This document shows positions 24,501 through 26,102 of a stretch of DNA of 26,102 nucleotides, in pieces (the first letter of the stretch is position 1; each line of letters starts with the position of its first letter). A model generated the notes under the pieces. That model did not search any database. It was not told where the DNA came from and saw only the letters and a program-made list of their open reading frames with translations. The DNA is from JBBQUP01 sp038212305. GTDB lineage: Bacteria > Bacteroidota > Bacteroidia > Bacteroidales > Marinilabiliaceae. The DNA is taken from assembly GCA_038212305.1 (NCBI GenBank), contig JBBQUP010000051.1, positions 1 to 26,102 on the forward strand. The letters are read 5' to 3'. The position numbers were made by a program, and so were the translations under genes.

Positions 24501-26008
24501 ACAACACCGATTTGGCTGACATAGAAATTATTAGCGATTTGGCACCTGCTAAAGATGCCAAAGAGGTAGATATATTTACCTTACCACAAGCTGTATTTAA
24601 TTTCCCTGTTGAAAAAGAGGTGAAAATAGCTGAGAACGAAACCAGTAGTAAAACATTTAAAATTAAGCTTGTTGAGTTTAATATTTATAAAGACAATGTT
24701 CCTATGCCTGGTGCTATTCAATGGGATGGGGAGAAAAAAACTTTGGCATTTACACCCAACACAATTTTTAGTCCATCAACCAAATATAAAATTGTTGCCA
24801 AAGCTAGTTTTATGGAGAAGGTAAACGGTATTTGGCAAGAGTATAAGGGTGATGATGGAAAAGTACACATAGAAGAGAAAAGCTATGAATTTACCACTGG
24901 TTTATTGCCCGATAAAATTCCGGCCAGCTACATAACTTATACTTACCCAATTAACCGCATGGCTAACTTTTATAAAACCGAGTACAATAAAGCATATGTG
25001 ATATTTAAGTCGGATTTGGCACCGTTTTTTGCCCCCACTAATGGATGGATGCAAAAAGGACGGTGGACACCAAAAACTGGCATGCCTATATATGCTAATT
25101 TAAGCTACAACGCATCTCAAAAGATGGCAGAAGTTGATGTGCCAACCAATTTAGCCAACGAAATGGTTTATAAGTTCGAGTTGGTTAACATACCGCTGGA
25201 TAAGAACAAGGCAGTTGACAAAAACATTGTGGCCACCGAAACAGAAGCTTTGAGTGATACTGCAAATACGGCCCAAGTAACAACTCGAGCTGCGGATGGG
25301 GTGATTCAAAAAGCTGAAGAAAAAGCTTTTTACGCGCTTGATTTCAGAACCAGTATATTTAATAAACTGGCAGATAAGTTAAATATGAATGAATTAACTG
25401 TTCGAATTTTGTTTAATGTTAGTCCTGCGATTGATTTCCCCGGTGCAACAGTTTATTCAGAACCTTTCGATGGATTTGAGCTTATTCATAGCACCAATAA
25501 AACTCCATTACTAAATGCAACTGCCTATATGCCTGAGTGTGATTGGTATCAGAATAATATTTACCCTATCATGTACCAGAATTACCCATGGAATAGTACG
25601 GTAACCATTTCTAATCGAAATGTATCAGAATTAGGAGTTCCACCAACAGGGAATATTGATTTGTATCAAGTTGAAAAAAATTATATTATGAGTGATATGG
25701 ATATTGAGGCTGGAAAGGCTGATTTTAAATCGGATATGACGCATATTATATTTGCTGTTCCTCAAATATGGGCCGACGATTATGTGGAGTTGCGCAATAA
25801 GGTTGCCTTAATGGCAAGTGCCAAGTCACCTTTAACTGCTGTAATGACAAAGATGCTAAATACATATCCTTGGCCACAGGTGAGTGCCGGTAACTATACC
25901 ATTCAAATACAGTATGTTTTACCTGGACTTAAAACAGTTACCTCAACCAAGAAAATAGTACTTAAAAATGGTTTTAACATTCCTCAAGTAAACTTAATTA
26001 CCTACTAA
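21524..26008 (+). CDS. Very large exported repetitive beta protein with Ig-like domain
   Basis: This 1494-residue protein begins with a Sec signal peptide (cut near Ala22, TSFA-KNT). From about 100 to 760 it is a long succession of amphipathic beta strands with recurring phrases such as FVANDIKFTFKNGLIG, KNATITLGKKF, INQLGLEFFTG and LKAEFKDIKLDAIAVFG, an elongated beta-rich or beta-solenoid pattern. A distinct block follows: WGHFHISSDTWYLHLG near 783-798, LNFLIFYARLQLGAGFDI, then GWYAKGQAYAYFSGEIGIKV near 911-930. Residues of about 1025-1127 look like an SbsA-type bacterial Ig-like domain (TLAFTPNTIFSPSTKYKI). The C-terminus (FNIPQVNLITY) shows no clear type IX sorting domain. I recall similar uncharacterised large proteins in Bacteroidota but cannot give a function. 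Its stop codon overlaps the next start. Confidence 0.9.
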   Translation: MRKYLLLLSISLFIFSPHTSFAKNTSYSIGSTRVFNQVDEIQADELVPQPQEPKGDALDLDGYYEKLRSEVISARKVVTQLNKSTIATLPVGIKASESSDDYMIIIDKASIHPEYAMFSAFMILKNPKDGKKIRFVANDIKFTFKNGLIGDFMLELADTLTTQLVGNAEIKWLTGSHVLWDCNGFKQIGLNGEIGLSKSMFIGVNPKTGVATDQQVKTQFFAVFNDINNVVFDFSLPAFKLSGFDEAYFKFDNVTIDASDYSNLAGFTLPANYPGGYTGEMANLWRGLYIKNATITLGKKFNKKNGDQVIFSASNLLIDDNGFTGKILGNNLLTLDEGKLGNWAMSINQLGLEFFTGSFKSFTFAGSTILPGSTSPLTIDAYVDAAKNYHIGITPGRDLDFNALAAKITIDASSRIDVDIVDGKFTPTALLNGTISFGCSADADTSKKDLVLPTLQFQEMRISTAPPVFDLKYLGFTSDKPLSYGSFPISLTSASYQKLANDQSAINFGVNIELTTAGDMGIIGETNLGIKINTGGDKWTYGGLQVNAISVDVKKGDAFHVYGQVMFARADPTYGNGFRGVLKAEFKDIKLDAIAVFGKTDFRYFFVDGFLDLGSTELPAGPLMISGFGGGLYYKMHQVRANDTQQGSEFGKSLSGVIYVPDNNSSVGFKAAINAGIIKKAIVDAKVNFEMAFNSSGGIDLIALNGQAEIVAPTKILSTGALKEMINAAASGGNQTVGSSAMIRASLSIVFDFVNHSFDTEMEIYANVANVLKGVGANDRAGWGHFHISSDTWYLHLGSPTDPMGMSFLGMAKTTVYFMAGHNIPDAMQFPVEVTNILHLTPDNANSERKEEVLKLGTGLAFGAAIKIDTGDLNFLIFYARLQLGAGFDIMLLDYGDAYCQGRSGQLGVNGWYAKGQAYAYFSGEIGIKVKIFGKRRKYEIISLATAAAIRLEGPNPTYGMGVVGGEYKILGGLIKGSCKFQAEFGEKCKVMYNTDLADIEIISDLAPAKDAKEVDIFTLPQAVFNFPVEKEVKIAENETSSKTFKIKLVEFNIYKDNVPMPGAIQWDGEKKTLAFTPNTIFSPSTKYKIVAKASFMEKVNGIWQEYKGDDGKVHIEEKSYEFTTGLLPDKIPASYITYTYPINRMANFYKTEYNKAYVIFKSDLAPFFAPTNGWMQKGRWTPKTGMPIYANLSYNASQKMAEVDVPTNLANEMVYKFELVNIPLDKNKAVDKNIVATETEALSDTANTAQVTTRAADGVIQKAEEKAFYALDFRTSIFNKLADKLNMNELTVRILFNVSPAIDFPGATVYSEPFDGFELIHSTNKTPLLNATAYMPECDWYQNNIYPIMYQNYPWNSTVTISNRNVSELGVPPTGNIDLYQVEKNYIMSDMDIEAGKADFKSDMTHIIFAVPQIWADDYVELRNKVALMASAKSPLTAVMTKMLNTYPWPQVSAGNYTIQIQYVLPGLKTVTSTKKIVLKNGFNIPQVNLITY

Positions 26009-26102
26009 TGAATTATCGACAACTCATAATAACGCTAGCTATTTTTACGCTAAGTCTCCAAAATAGCAAAGCTCAACAAAGCTCATTGGTTCTTTTGGCT
26101 CG
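26008..26102 (+). CDS. Exported protein, 3' end outside window
   Basis: The ATG at 26008-26010 shares its first base with the last base of the preceding stop (TAATG), a translationally coupled arrangement. The visible 31 codons encode a signal peptide (MNYRQLIITLAIFTLSLQNS, then KA-QQ as the likely cut) followed by SSLVLLAR. That opening is reminiscent of large Bacteroidota proteins that start with a fibronectin-type III module, but too little is present to assign a family. It is the third member of the exported-protein locus. Confidence 0.75.
   Translation, partial: MNYRQLIITLAIFTLSLQNSKAQQSSLVLLA

Noticed and set aside
1..26102. Search for tRNA genes, CRISPR arrays, full insertion sequences and replication origins
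   Set aside because: No cloverleaf-like tRNA, no regularly spaced repeats with spacers, no transposase or integrase frame and no DnaA-box cluster was seen.

Overview
The window looks like chromosomal DNA of a member of the Bacteroidota (class Bacteroidia, probably free-living rather than a gut species). The base composition is AT-rich. Several start regions carry the Bacteroidota -7 promoter element TAnnTTTG, and ribosome binding sites are mostly weak. The gene order rplM-rpsI-rpsB-tsf, the uL13 N-terminus, bacterial GH3 and DUF3494 proteins and many small outer-membrane barrels all fit this group. No tRNA, rRNA, CRISPR array or complete transposase gene was seen.

Layout. 1-2676: the 3' part of a hybrid sensor kinase (PAS, kinase, receiver, Hpt) followed by a single-domain response regulator. 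2677-3772: about 1.1 kb without a gene, filled with inverted-repeat elements: a 167-bp element with 24-bp terminal inverted repeats, a cluster of short hairpins, and a 179-bp element with 23-bp terminal repeats, half of which recurs at 12257-12367. 3773-5753: an envelope operon of coiled-coil lipoprotein, small barrel and OmpA-type lipoprotein. 5960-6751: a DUF3494 (ice-binding fold) lipoprotein. The lipoprotein operon and the DUF3494 gene have matching upstream boxes with a dyad, placed at exactly the same distance from a TAnnTTTG element, so they are probably co-regulated. 6810-7253 (-): a YqaA-type membrane protein. 7364-10063: GH3-type adenylating enzyme, deoxynucleoside kinase and CvpA-type membrane protein in a row. 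10190-11320: an unrecognised barrel-like exported protein, abutted on the other strand by what looks like the decayed 3' end of another barrel gene. 11661-12131 (-): guanine deaminase.

12441-15360 is the ribosomal operon rplM-rpsI-rpsB-tsf, with a 169-nt leader before rplM, a folded spacer before rpsB and a strong terminator. Convergent to it, 15770-20202 holds minus-strand housekeeping genes: fabH, rpmF, a DUF177/YceD protein, an orphan membrane histidine kinase and rsgA.

20555-26102 is a plus-strand run of three exported proteins: a 313-residue helical protein, a 1494-residue protein with a large repetitive beta region and a C-terminal Ig-like domain, and a third gene that starts on the stop codon of the second and runs out of the window. 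Nothing in it matches a system I can name. The tight spacing and overlapping stop/start suggest one surface or periplasmic machine, and this is the best candidate for an undescribed system here.
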